Shown: positions 15,044 to 22,576 of the stretch, piece after piece
How the letters are laid out: every line of letters starts with the position of its first letter
Position numbering within the stretch: the first letter of the stretch is position 1
Assembly: GCA_038257845.1 (NCBI GenBank)
Contig: JBBSQL010000025.1
Span: 1 to 40,308, forward strand
Length of the DNA: 40,308 bases
Direction of reading: 5' to 3'
Origin: JAFDXJ01 sp038257845
GTDB lineage: Bacteria; Bacteroidota; Bacteroidia; Chitinophagales; Chitinophagaceae
The notes under the pieces: generated by a model
Databases searched by the model: none
Told to the model about the DNA's origin: nothing
What the model saw: only the letters and a program-made list of their open reading frames with translations
Made by a program: the position numbers and the translations under genes

Positions 15044-16264
15044 TCAAATGATACTTTTCACTTTTAATTTAATTTCTACGAGGTCGCCATCGCGCATCAC
15101 CACGACATTTAACCTGGCACGCGCAGATTGGAGTATTGTTTTAAAAGCTAAAATATTATTGGAAAAATTACTGCCGATGCCCAGGATCACGTCACCAATT
15201 TTAAAACCCGCTTTTTCTGCCGGCGAGCCGTTCATAATATCTGTTACAGTAATTGCACCATTGATCAAATAAATCCCCAGTCCGGTATAAGAATAATCGA
15301 ATGAGTCCTGGTAATTTTTATTGGGCTTGATAAAGATTTCCTGTTTGGGATAATTTAAAATAATATTAAACCGGCGTAAGATATCATTGCCAATGAGGCC
15401 GCCGGTTTGCGGGTATGCAGTCACTTTATACGTATCATCAAAAACATATACAGGCACATCTTTAAAACGGTATGGGCCTACACGCACTTCTTTGATATAT
15501 GTCAGGGACATTGACTTTTTCCCACCCAGCCCTTCTGCCTGCGTGGGAAATAATTTTCTTCTTTTTTTAAATAATGCACTGTCTTTTACAAGATCTTCAC
15601 TTAACAACATGCATAAGCCGGCTCCAGTATCAAAATAATATTTTGTAAGGAAACGGTTATTATCACGGATACTCACATCCAGTTTTGCCAACGTGGTGAA
15701 TTGTGGTTTTAAAACATACCCACCTTTGGGATATTCGATTGCACCGGGCGTGTAAATATCCATTTGATGTTTATCATAATTCACCATCACAATATAGCGG
15801 CGCAAAAAACTAAAACCGATTATCCCATCTATGCGAATGCCATAAGATGCAGTGAGGATGTCATAATTATTGATATGAAAATCCAGGTTTTCTACGTCAA
15901 GACCAGGGAAATGTAACGTGTGTTTATAGGCAAAATCCACATTGATATTACCCGCGATACCTTTCACGATTTTGTCACTTTTTACGCGCGGAATTTTTAA
16001 TGAATCACAGGTTGCCGAATCCAGGGAAATACCACCACTGCCTGTATCAAAAACGAAATGCAGTGTATCTTCATTATCATCAAATTTTGCATTTAAAATG
16101 ATAATGCCACCGGTAAGCATCTTGAACGGAATGGTCGTAATGTATTTTGCTTCAGGTGTTACGAATTCTTCCTGCGCACAAAGAATTTTTGGCTGCAGGA
16201 TACCGCATAAAAATACAAAGCATATTATTTTAAAACTATTAGATTTCAAACTAAGGCGGTTCAT
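15044..16264 (-). CDS. Secreted retropepsin-like aspartyl protease with PDZ domain
   Basis: The product is 406 residues. A signal peptide ends near CAQ (residues 29-31). Two pepsin-type catalytic motifs are present, FDTGSGG (D73) and FDTGAGL (D212), each followed by a hydrophobic-Gly segment (DGIIGFSFL at 146-154, GGLIGNDIL later), so both lobes lie in one chain. A PDZ domain occupies about 315-400 (GSPAEKAGFKIGDVILGIG). Such proteins are exported to the periplasm or surface. The substrate is unknown. The gene is divergent from mqnC. Confidence 0.9.
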   Translation of the reverse strand: MNRLSLKSNSFKIICFVFLCGILQPKILCAQEEFVTPEAKYITTIPFKMLTGGIIILNAKFDDNEDTLHFVFDTGSGGISLDSATCDSLKIPRVKSDKIVKGIAGNINVDFAYKHTLHFPGLDVENLDFHINNYDILTASYGIRIDGIIGFSFLRRYIVMVNYDKHQMDIYTPGAIEYPKGGYVLKPQFTTLAKLDVSIRDNNRFLTKYYFDTGAGLCMLLSEDLVKDSALFKKRRKLFPTQAEGLGGKKSMSLTYIKEVRVGPYRFKDVPVYVFDDTYKVTAYPQTGGLIGNDILRRFNIILNYPKQEIFIKPNKNYQDSFDYSYTGLGIYLINGAITVTDIMNGSPAEKAGFKIGDVILGIGSNFSNNILAFKTILQSARARLNVVVMRDGDLVEIKLKVKSII

Positions 16265-16379
16265 TTTACGGGTTTACATTGCGCAATAATTTTTGAAAAT
16301 TACAGGTTTGTCGTTGAAGTAACAAACCACTTATCCGATTAAATAACTTTTTTCATAGCAATCATACTCAAGCAAATTG

Positions 16380-16387
16380 TAATTTTG
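16380..16387 (+). promoter_or_regulatory. Candidate -7 box for mqnC
   Basis: TAATTTTG matches TAnnTTTG and lies 25 bp before the ATG at 16413. The -33 region is only T-rich, without a clean TTTG. Confidence 0.35.
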
Positions 16388-16412
16388 CAGGGGAAAAATT
16401 ATTTTTTTGAAT

Positions 16413-17537
16413 ATGGACATTTCATCTTTATATAAAAAAGCACTTGACTTTGAATTTTTGAGCGTTGCTGAAGGCGTTTATCTTTTTGAACATGCACCGC
16501 TTTCCGAACTCATGAACATTGCAGACCAGCTTCGCCAAAAGCAAGTGCCGCATGGAAAAGTGACCTGGCAAATTGATCGGAATGTAAATACAACAAATGT
16601 GTGTATTGCCAATTGTAAGTTTTGTAACTTTTATCGCATTCCCGGCCACGCCGATGCATATATTACCGAGATGCCCGTTTACCGGGAAAAAATTGAAGAA
16701 ACATTTAGATATGGAGGCGACCAGTTATTGTTGCAGGGTGGCCACCATCCAAAACTTGGTTTAGATTTTTATACAAAAACTTTCAGGCAAATAAAACAGG
16801 AATATCCTGCTCTGAAATTGCATGCGCTCGGGCCACCAGAAGTGGCGCATGTGTGCAAGCTGGAAAAAATGAGCCATCATGATGTATTGGTTGCACTGAA
16901 AGTTGCAGGCCTCGATTCATTGCCCGGTGCTGGTGCGGAAATATTAATTGACCGCGTGCGCAGGTTGATCAGTAAAGGAAAATGTGGCGCGGATGAATGG
17001 CTCGACATTATGCATGAAGCGCATCTACTAAATATTACAACAAGCGCTACCATGATGTTTGGCCATGTGGAAACCATTGAAGAACGATTTATTCATCTTG
17101 AACGCATTCGTGAAGTGCAATCGCGGAAGCCGGAAAACACCAACGGTTTTCTCGCATTTATTCCCTGGACTTTCCAGGATGTTGATACTTTACTTGCGCG
17201 CATTCGTGGCGTTCATAATTTAGTAACAGCGGAAGAATATATCCGCATGATCGCCATGAGCCGCATCATGCTGCCGAATATTAAAAATATCCAGGCGAGC
17301 TGGCTAACTGTAGGAAAAGACACGGCGCAAATTTGTTTGCATGCCGGAGCAAATGATTTTGGAAGTATCATGATTGAAGAAAATGTTGTGAGCGCCGCGG
17401 GTGCGCCGCATCGTTTTACCTATAAGACCATCCAGGAATCCATACGCGACGCGGGTTTTGAGCCACAACTAAGGAATCAGCAATATGGCTGGCGCGAGAT
17501 TCCGGAAGAAATTGAAGAGCAGGTAGTGAATTATTAA
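16413..17537 (+). CDS. mqnC: Cyclic dehypoxanthine futalosine synthase MqnC
   Basis: The product is 374 residues starting at ATG 16413; an in-frame TTG 6 bp upstream is less likely. It is a radical SAM enzyme of the futalosine route to menaquinone that converts dehypoxanthine futalosine to its cyclic form. The [4Fe-4S] motif is CIANCKFC (C64, C68, C71). Further conserved MqnC blocks are GGDQLLLQGGHHPKLGLDFY, GLDSLPGAGAEIL, TSATMMFGHVET, GFLAFIPWTFQ and the C-terminal QLRNQQYGWRE. No other mqn gene is nearby, so the pathway genes are scattered. The organism probably respires with menaquinone made this way. Confidence 0.95.
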   Translation: MDISSLYKKALDFEFLSVAEGVYLFEHAPLSELMNIADQLRQKQVPHGKVTWQIDRNVNTTNVCIANCKFCNFYRIPGHADAYITEMPVYREKIEETFRYGGDQLLLQGGHHPKLGLDFYTKTFRQIKQEYPALKLHALGPPEVAHVCKLEKMSHHDVLVALKVAGLDSLPGAGAEILIDRVRRLISKGKCGADEWLDIMHEAHLLNITTSATMMFGHVETIEERFIHLERIREVQSRKPENTNGFLAFIPWTFQDVDTLLARIRGVHNLVTAEEYIRMIAMSRIMLPNIKNIQASWLTVGKDTAQICLHAGANDFGSIMIEENVVSAAGAPHRFTYKTIQESIRDAGFEPQLRNQQYGWREIPEEIEEQVVNY

Positions 17538-17553
17538 TGTTCGATTATTTGTA

Positions 17554-18135
17554 CTAATAGCGTTGCGATTTTATTTTTATTCCCGCTTCACTGTCATTGA
17601 TCAAATTATCTAAACGCTTCATACGCGTGGTTTCCTGCTTTGCACTCATTACCCAGTTCGTAGCAATCTTTTGATAAGTGGCTGGCATGGATTTAAAAAA
17701 TGCAAAGGCTTTTTTATTGGCTTTTAATTTTTTTTCAAAATCATTAGAAAGAGAAACCGCTTCTTTTTCATAAGAATAAATTGCCGAGCGTTCTTTCTTT
17801 CTTTTCTCAAAAATTTCAATACCTTTTGGATACATGAGATCCTGTTTTATCAGTGATTCCATTTTTTTTATATTCACTGAACTCCATATACTGCCCGGCT
17901 TTCGCGGTGTGAAACGAATGCAATAACTTTCATTGTCAACAGATCTTCTTATTCCATCTATCCAGCCAAAACACAAAGCCTCGTCAACCGACTCGCTCCA
18001 TGTGATGCTTTTTTTACCACTGTTTACTTTATAAAAACCCACGATCAATTCCGTTTTTGTTGTATGATTTTTTTGCAGCCATTTCCTGAAATCCCGTGGC
18101 ATAGCAAAAAATGTTGGTTTAGGAATCAAATTCAT
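17554..18135 (-). CDS. YdeI/OmdA-family protein (bacteriocin-protection type)
   Basis: The product is 193 residues. The N-terminal block FRKWLQKNHTTKTELIVGFYKV and TWSESVDEALCFGWIDGIRR with RFTPRKPGSIWSSVN is the diagnostic YdeI/OmpD-associated signature. The C-terminal helical part (FEKKLKANKKAFAFFKSMPATYQKIATNWVMSAKQETTRMKRL) is shared with the OmdA module of the gene at 5607-6200. The function is unproven; one family member was linked to resistance to peptides or bacteriocins. The gene converges with mqnC, with only 16 bp between stop codons. Confidence 0.9.
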   Translation of the reverse strand: MNLIPKPTFFAMPRDFRKWLQKNHTTKTELIVGFYKVNSGKKSITWSESVDEALCFGWIDGIRRSVDNESYCIRFTPRKPGSIWSSVNIKKMESLIKQDLMYPKGIEIFEKRKKERSAIYSYEKEAVSLSNDFEKKLKANKKAFAFFKSMPATYQKIATNWVMSAKQETTRMKRLDNLINDSEAGIKIKSQRY

Positions 18136-18210
18136 TTTGAAATTATTTAAAAATTTAAATTAATAATTTTACCTCAATTTCAATTTAAAAGTTTTTCAAA
18201 TCGGAGTAGT

Positions 18211-18843
18211 ATGAAATTTTTAAGAAACCATTGGTATGATGCAGGCGCCATTTTATTGGTTGCTGTTTTGATCTATATATTTATAGAACATAGCCGCCTT
18301 AGCAATTATCAATTATTGATGTGGTGTAGCTTGTCCTCACTTTTTTTACATCAACTGGAAGAGTATAGAATTGCAGGTACATTTCCCGGCATGATCAACA
18401 GCGTGGTATTTAAAAGTCCGCAGCCCGACAGGTATCCGCTAAATGCAAATACATCATTTCTAATAAATGTATTTGAAGGCTGGTTACTTTATTTTCTTGC
18501 TGCCTGCTTTGCCGAAAACGCTGTATGGCTAGGCATTACAGCCCTGATGATTTCTTTGGGAAATATTATTGCGCATAGTTTTTTGTTCAATATTAAAGGG
18601 AAAACTTTTTATAATGCAGGGCTTATTACCTGCTGGTTATTTTTTGCGCCGTGTATTTTTTTCTTTACTATGATTGTGCATTCAACAAATTTAATAACAC
18701 CAAAAGATTATTTAATTGGAATTCCATTAGGAATTATTGTAAATGTTTTTGGGGTATATAAATTAATCGGCTGGCTGGCAAATAAAAATACAATCTATAT
18801 TTTTCCGCAAAGAAATTTATTGCCTAAAGACAGGAACAAATAA
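18211..18843 (+). CDS. HXXEE-domain membrane protein
   Basis: The product is 210 residues with about five hydrophobic segments (near 12-26, 35-48, 88-105, 110-122, 137-155 and 165-190). The family motif H-x-x-E-E is seen in LFLHQLEEYR (H47, E50, E51). A second polar membrane motif follows (LGNIIAHSFLFNIKGKTFYN). The conserved His/Glu set in a membrane protein suggests metal binding or catalysis in the membrane, but no function is established. It is followed 70 bp downstream by the PLP decarboxylase on the same strand. Confidence 0.85.
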   Translation: MKFLRNHWYDAGAILLVAVLIYIFIEHSRLSNYQLLMWCSLSSLFLHQLEEYRIAGTFPGMINSVVFKSPQPDRYPLNANTSFLINVFEGWLLYFLAACFAENAVWLGITALMISLGNIIAHSFLFNIKGKTFYNAGLITCWLFFAPCIFFFTMIVHSTNLITPKDYLIGIPLGIIVNVFGVYKLIGWLANKNTIYIFPQRNLLPKDRNK

Positions 18844-18913
18844 ATCATTAACCTATAACAAAAAGGATTCAGTAAATTCGGTGATCATCATTTCACTATA
18901 TAAATAATATTCC

Positions 18914-20341
18914 ATGCAAAAGCTGATTTCACAAATACAGGAACTACATAAAATAAGCAGTCAATTGGAGATTTCTCTTCCTGAAAGAAATACAATGATT
19001 GCAGAAACAGAAACATTTGTCAATCAATTTTATTCTGGCCTGGATACAGAAAAAGCCTTTGTAGAAGAAACAAAAAAAACCAATGCATTAGCAATAGGTA
19101 ATAAAAATAAATCATTCGCAGAACTGCTTACAGTATATCAAAAAGCTGTTGCGAAAAAAGGTATCAATGCCGCTTCCGGCAAGCATTTGGGCTACATTCC
19201 GGGTGGAGGAATTTTCGCCTCAGCTATTGCTGATTTTATGGCAGCAGTGACCAATCCTTATGCAAGTGTTTATTATGCCTCACCTGGTGCGGCAACCATA
19301 GAGAATGAAGTGATCAACTGGTTGAAAAAAGTTTTTTCATTTCCCGAATCTGCCACTGGCAACCTGGCTTCCGGCGGTTCAGTTTCTACCATCATTGCAT
19401 TTACTGCAGCAAGGGACAAACATCAAATTAAAAATGAACAGGTGCGGAAGAGTGTTGTTTATTTAAGTGAACAGGTGCATCATGCCGCACAAAAAGCGTT
19501 GCGCATTATTGGCCTGGAAGATGTCATCATTCGCTATATTCCATTAGATGAAAATCATAAAATGAAAACGAAAGATTTAGAAGAAAAAATTGCAGAAGAT
19601 AAATCACAAGGCCTCAAACCATTTCTTGTTGTGGGTACTGCAGGCACTACTGATACAGGCGCAGTAGACCCGTTAGATGAAATGGCAAAGATTGCTGAAA
19701 AAAATAATTTATGGTTTCATGTGGATGCCGCGTATGGTGGTTTCTTTATACTGACTTCCAAAAAGAAACTTTTTAAAGGCATTGAAAAAGCCGATTCCAT
19801 CATTGCAGATCCACATAAAAGTATGTTTTTACCTTATGGTATCGGCGCTGTTTTGATTAAAGATAAACAAGCCGTTTTGCATTCAAACCAGTATGTCGCG
19901 AACTATATGCAGGATGCAGAAGATGAAGATTTGTGCGAGAGTCCTGCAAATGTTTCCCCTGAATTAACCAAGCATTTTCGTGGACTGCGATTATGGCTGC
20001 CTCTGCAGCTTCATGGTATAGAACCATTCATTGCCTGCCTGGAAGAAAAATTATTGCTGGTTAAATATTTTCGTGAAAAAATAATTAAATCTGGCTTTAA
20101 AACCGGCCCGGAGCCTGATTTATCTGTCAGTTATTTCTGGTACCCGTTTGAAGAAAATAGTGATGCAAAAAATAAATTATTAATGGAAGAAATACATAAA
20201 GATGGTGATGTATTTTTAAGTTCATCTGTGATCAATAATCGGTTTGTGATCAGGATTGCAATTTTATCTTTCAGAACAAAAATTGAAACCATTGATAAAA
20301 CCATAGAGATGATAAAAAGATGTTTGAGAAAAATAAATTAA
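18914..20341 (+). CDS. Group II pyridoxal-phosphate amino acid decarboxylase
   Basis: The product is 475 residues. PLP-binding features of the glutamate/aromatic decarboxylase family are present: the stacking His in SEQVHHAAQKAL (189/190), D271 in WFHVDAAYGG, and the Schiff-base lysine K302 in ADPHKSMFLPYG. The N-terminal GYIPGGGIFASAIADFMAA block is typical of the aromatic L-amino-acid or tyrosine decarboxylase branch. It is probably cytosolic and forms an amine from an aromatic or related amino acid, though the sequence does not settle the substrate. Length is normal. It converges with the cysteine-rich cassette. Confidence 0.88.
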   Translation: MQKLISQIQELHKISSQLEISLPERNTMIAETETFVNQFYSGLDTEKAFVEETKKTNALAIGNKNKSFAELLTVYQKAVAKKGINAASGKHLGYIPGGGIFASAIADFMAAVTNPYASVYYASPGAATIENEVINWLKKVFSFPESATGNLASGGSVSTIIAFTAARDKHQIKNEQVRKSVVYLSEQVHHAAQKALRIIGLEDVIIRYIPLDENHKMKTKDLEEKIAEDKSQGLKPFLVVGTAGTTDTGAVDPLDEMAKIAEKNNLWFHVDAAYGGFFILTSKKKLFKGIEKADSIIADPHKSMFLPYGIGAVLIKDKQAVLHSNQYVANYMQDAEDEDLCESPANVSPELTKHFRGLRLWLPLQLHGIEPFIACLEEKLLLVKYFREKIIKSGFKTGPEPDLSVSYFWYPFEENSDAKNKLLMEEIHKDGDVFLSSSVINNRFVIRIAILSFRTKIETIDKTIEMIKRCLRKIN

Positions 20342-20362
20342 GTTTTGATTTCCTTTGTTCAA

Positions 20363-20611
20363 TTATTTTATTTCTTCAAAAGGAATTTCTTCCACTTCAT
20401 TTTGCTGCTCACTTTTATTGGGTACTGCACATTGTCCGGCACCGCAACAACCTGTATTGGTCAAAGCTGTTAATAAAAAAAATGCGCCCGCAAGACCCAT
20501 AAAAGAATCATGCATTTGTATAAATTGTATGATAAAAAATATGCCGAATACAAGCCGAAACCAGCGCATAAAATGCCAGCCGGTAAATAATTTTTGTTTG
20601 ATCGTTTCCAT
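20363..20611 (-). CDS. Small membrane protein, DUF2892/YgaP-tail-like with Cys motifs
   Basis: The product is 82 residues. Two hydrophobic helices (about 20-32 and 38-50) are joined by FIQMHDSFMGLAGAFFLLTAL. A polar tail follows with closely spaced cysteines (TNTGCCGAGQCAVPNK). The core resembles the DUF2892 membrane tail of rhodanese-like YgaP. It is the last gene of the leftward cassette with rhodanese, OsmC and DUF302. The cysteines suggest binding or passing of sulfur or metal at the membrane (inference). Confidence 0.75.
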   Translation of the reverse strand: METIKQKLFTGWHFMRWFRLVFGIFFIIQFIQMHDSFMGLAGAFFLLTALTNTGCCGAGQCAVPNKSEQQNEVEEIPFEEIK

Positions 20612-20623
20612 AATATATTTTTT

Positions 20624-20658
20624 AAGACCTTATAGGTTTTGAAAACCTTTAAGGTCTT
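20624..20658. repeat. 35-bp near-perfect palindrome
   Basis: Arms AAGACCTTATAGGTTTT and AAAACCTTTAAGGTCTT flank a single central base, with one mismatch in 17. It sits between the rhodanese gene and the last membrane gene of the cassette. Similar AGACCTTATAGGTTTT palindromes are, from memory, widespread between Bacteroidota genes. On the minus strand it could attenuate transcription between the two genes, but no clear T-run follows. Confidence 0.7.
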
Positions 20659-20661
20659 TTA

Positions 20662-20976
20662 CTAAATTTTATTTTGTAATGCTGCCCAGCTTCCACCATT
20701 AAAGACAGCTTTATAACCATGCGCTTCTAAAATTCCTTTTGCTGAGCCACTGCGCATTCCGGAGGCACAACAGCATATAATACATTTATTTTTATCTTTC
20801 AGTTTAGATAAATTATTGCTCAACTGGTCCACCGGGATATTGATTGAATTTTTTATATGACCGCCAGCAAATTCGCCTTTGCTGCGTACATCCAAAATAA
20901 TGGCTCCTTGTTGAATCAATTCACTATAATCAGTTTTAGGACCCATGCCCAATAAATTCTTTATTGTTTGTATCAT
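20662..20976 (-). CDS. Single-domain rhodanese (sulfurtransferase)
   Basis: The product is 104 residues. A rhodanese fold starts at about residue 15 (GAIILDVRSKGEFAGGHIKNSINIP). The active-site loop is CASGMR with C70, preceded by two further cysteines (IICCCASGMRSG). The second signature, GYKAVFNGGSWAAL, closes the domain. It would transfer persulfide sulfur to an acceptor such as thiol or cyanide. Its first 41 bp overlap the end of the DUF6132 gene, which suggests translational coupling. A later start at 20946 would reduce the overlap to 11 bp. Confidence 0.93.
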   Translation of the reverse strand: MIQTIKNLLGMGPKTDYSELIQQGAIILDVRSKGEFAGGHIKNSINIPVDQLSNNLSKLKDKNKCIICCCASGMRSGSAKGILEAHGYKAVFNGGSWAALQNKI

Positions 20977-21187
20977 TTGTAATTTTTTTATTTTCTTTTT
21001 TAAATAAGTTGAAAAATAATCCGCCCATCATTGCGCCGTACAATGTACTGTTGATGGGTTTGGAAGTAATGAGGCAGGTACCTGAATTGCATCCCACAAA
21101 ATAATAATAAAGATAGCCGGCCACAGCGCCGGTGACAATACCTGCAATGGTAAGCCGATGTTTATACAAAAAGTTTTTTATTTTCAT
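20936..21187 (-). CDS. DUF6132-like small membrane protein
   Basis: The product is 83 residues: one hydrophobic helix (LTIAGIVTGAVAGYLYYYFV), a Cys pair loop (GCNSGTCLITSKPINSTLYG) and a second helix (AMMGGLFFNLF), followed by a polar tail that overlaps the rhodanese start. The pattern matches the YtjF/DUF6132 family often found with rhodanese genes in Bacteroidota (from memory). The CxxxxC in the periplasm-facing or membrane-edge loop suggests redox or sulfur handling. Confidence 0.8.
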   Translation of the reverse strand: MKIKNFLYKHRLTIAGIVTGAVAGYLYYYFVGCNSGTCLITSKPINSTLYGAMMGGLFFNLFKKENKKITNDTNNKEFIGHGS

Positions 21188-21201
21188 TTCCGCATTTAAT
21201 G

Positions 21202-21666
21202 CTAATTAATTAATACTGTTTCCAATTCTATTTTGTTGGTAAAAATTTCCCGGCCATTATAATTTACTTCCCAGGTTACAGGCAAAGCTTTTTTCAGCAT
21301 ACTGCTTACACCGCAATATTTTTCCTGGGAATCATTCACTGCATTCAGTGCGGCATCTTTATTAATTTCAGTTCCTTTGAAATCATAGATCACATGAATT
21401 GCAATATATTGAATAGGTGCAGTTTTGCTGATCTCACCAATAACTTTCATATCAAATCCATCCGGATTTTTATTGGCTTTTCTTAAAATTGCTGCAACAT
21501 CCATTCCGGTGCATCCTGCGAGCGCCGTTAAAATAAAGGGTTTGGGTATTGGGCCACTATCTTCGCCACCTGCTTTTTCGGGCGCGTCCATAACAATTGT
21601 ATGCCCGTTTACCAATGCATTGAATTGCATTTTTCCCATCCATTGAACATCAATTTCGTGTGCCAT
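21202..21666 (-). CDS. OsmC family protein (peroxiredoxin-like)
   Basis: The product is 154 residues. The OsmC/Ohr fold has its two conserved cysteines: C52 in LTALAGCTGMDVAAIL and C118 in QEKYCGVSSML. The usual order of beta and alpha elements and the length are typical. It would reduce organic or inorganic hydroperoxides, or act on persulfides, as a cytosolic dimer. It is the third gene of the cassette. Confidence 0.92.
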   Translation of the reverse strand: MAHEIDVQWMGKMQFNALVNGHTIVMDAPEKAGGEDSGPIPKPFILTALAGCTGMDVAAILRKANKNPDGFDMKVIGEISKTAPIQYIAIHVIYDFKGTEINKDAALNAVNDSQEKYCGVSSMLKKALPVTWEVNYNGREIFTNKIELETVLIN

Positions 21667-21681
21667 ATTTAATTTGTTTTT

Positions 21682-21894
21682 TTATGATTGATTTGTTTTT
21701 TTCTTTGTAGAAATGCCAAACGGGTAATACAACGGGCAAAAACTGATAAAGCTGGTGACTATAAAAATAGCGGCAATAATTAAGAGAATAATTGCCACTG
21801 TACCCGAAATCACATGAGTAAAAAATAATATTGCAATAATTACTGCTGCTGCGATTCTTACAGATTTGTCTATAACTCCCATATTTGCTTTCAT
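21682..21894 (-). CDS. DUF2892 inner-membrane protein
   Basis: The product is 70 residues. The opening MGVIDKSVRIAAAVIIAILF and the closing FISFCPLYYPFGIST are the DUF2892 family signature: two membrane helices with a conserved Cys-Pro-x-Y after the second. Proteins of this type often accompany rhodanese and OsmC genes. The function is unknown. It lies 15 bp upstream of the OsmC gene in the same direction. Confidence 0.9.
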   Translation of the reverse strand: MKANMGVIDKSVRIAAAVIIAILFFTHVISGTVAIILLIIAAIFIVTSFISFCPLYYPFGISTKKKTNQS

Positions 21895-21921
21895 TGTTTA
21901 TTTTTTTAAAAAGAATAAGAA

Positions 21922-22308
21922 TTATAAATTATCAATTACGCGGCTCAGTTTTTCTCTTACCTGCATTGCCACGTTGTCAAGTGCATCATTGTTTATTGCG
22001 ATCATAGAAGCAACCGGGTCCACAGCCGAAACTTCTACTTTACCATATTCACTTTCTTGTACAATTACATTACAGGGAAGCATGGTGCCAATCATATCTT
22101 CTGCTAACAACGCCTCGTGTGCGAACTTCGGATTGCATGCTCCAAGGATTTTATATTTTCTGAAATCAACATCCAGTTTCTTCTTTAATGTATCCTGCAC
22201 ATCAATTTGCGTAAGTACACCAAACCCTTCTTTCTTTAATTCATCAGTAACTTTTTCAATGGCTGTGTCAAAATCCTCATTCAATATTTTCGAAAAATGG
22301 TAGTTCAT
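21922..22308 (-). CDS. DUF302 protein
   Basis: The product is 128 residues. The family pattern is clear: FDTAIEKVTDELKKEGFGVLTQIDVQDTLKKKL, then YKILGACNPKFAHEALLAED, then GTMLPCNVIVQE, then VSAVDPVASM. Two cysteines (in GACNP and MLPCN) are the conserved ones. It is probably a soluble cytoplasmic or periplasmic protein; no signal peptide is visible. DUF302 genes commonly sit in sulfur-oxidation or oxidative-stress cassettes. It is the first gene of this leftward cassette, so the promoter lies in 22309-22400. Confidence 0.92.
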   Translation of the reverse strand: MNYHFSKILNEDFDTAIEKVTDELKKEGFGVLTQIDVQDTLKKKLDVDFRKYKILGACNPKFAHEALLAEDMIGTMLPCNVIVQESEYGKVEVSAVDPVASMIAINNDALDNVAMQVREKLSRVIDNL

Positions 22309-22576
22309 AATATTATTATTTAAGGCCTATTGAAAATAATAAAGCAAAGTTGCAATAATTAAATTTCCTGCTCGGTTACATTTGTTACATTAAGAAGGAT
22401 TTTAATGATCTTTTATATTTCAATTAATTATTAAAATTCGCACCAAACATATTCAACATCCAGGTTGATTTTGATGATAACAAACATATTTTGGAATGAT
22501 ACTCATCAGGTAATCAAAGCCAGGACAGGCGCGTATTAATAATACATTATCTGCGTACCTTTTGTCTATATAATAT
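22309..22576. other. Intergenic region with a tandem 9-bp direct repeat, probable cassette promoter
   Basis: This gap separates the P-type ATPase stop from the DUF302 start. GTTACATTT and GTTACATTA lie head to tail at 22375-22383 and 22384-22392. On the minus strand, CAACTTTG (22344-22351) is a near match to the -7 box. The direct repeat sits upstream of it, so it could be an activator site. No gene is evident. Confidence 0.3.
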
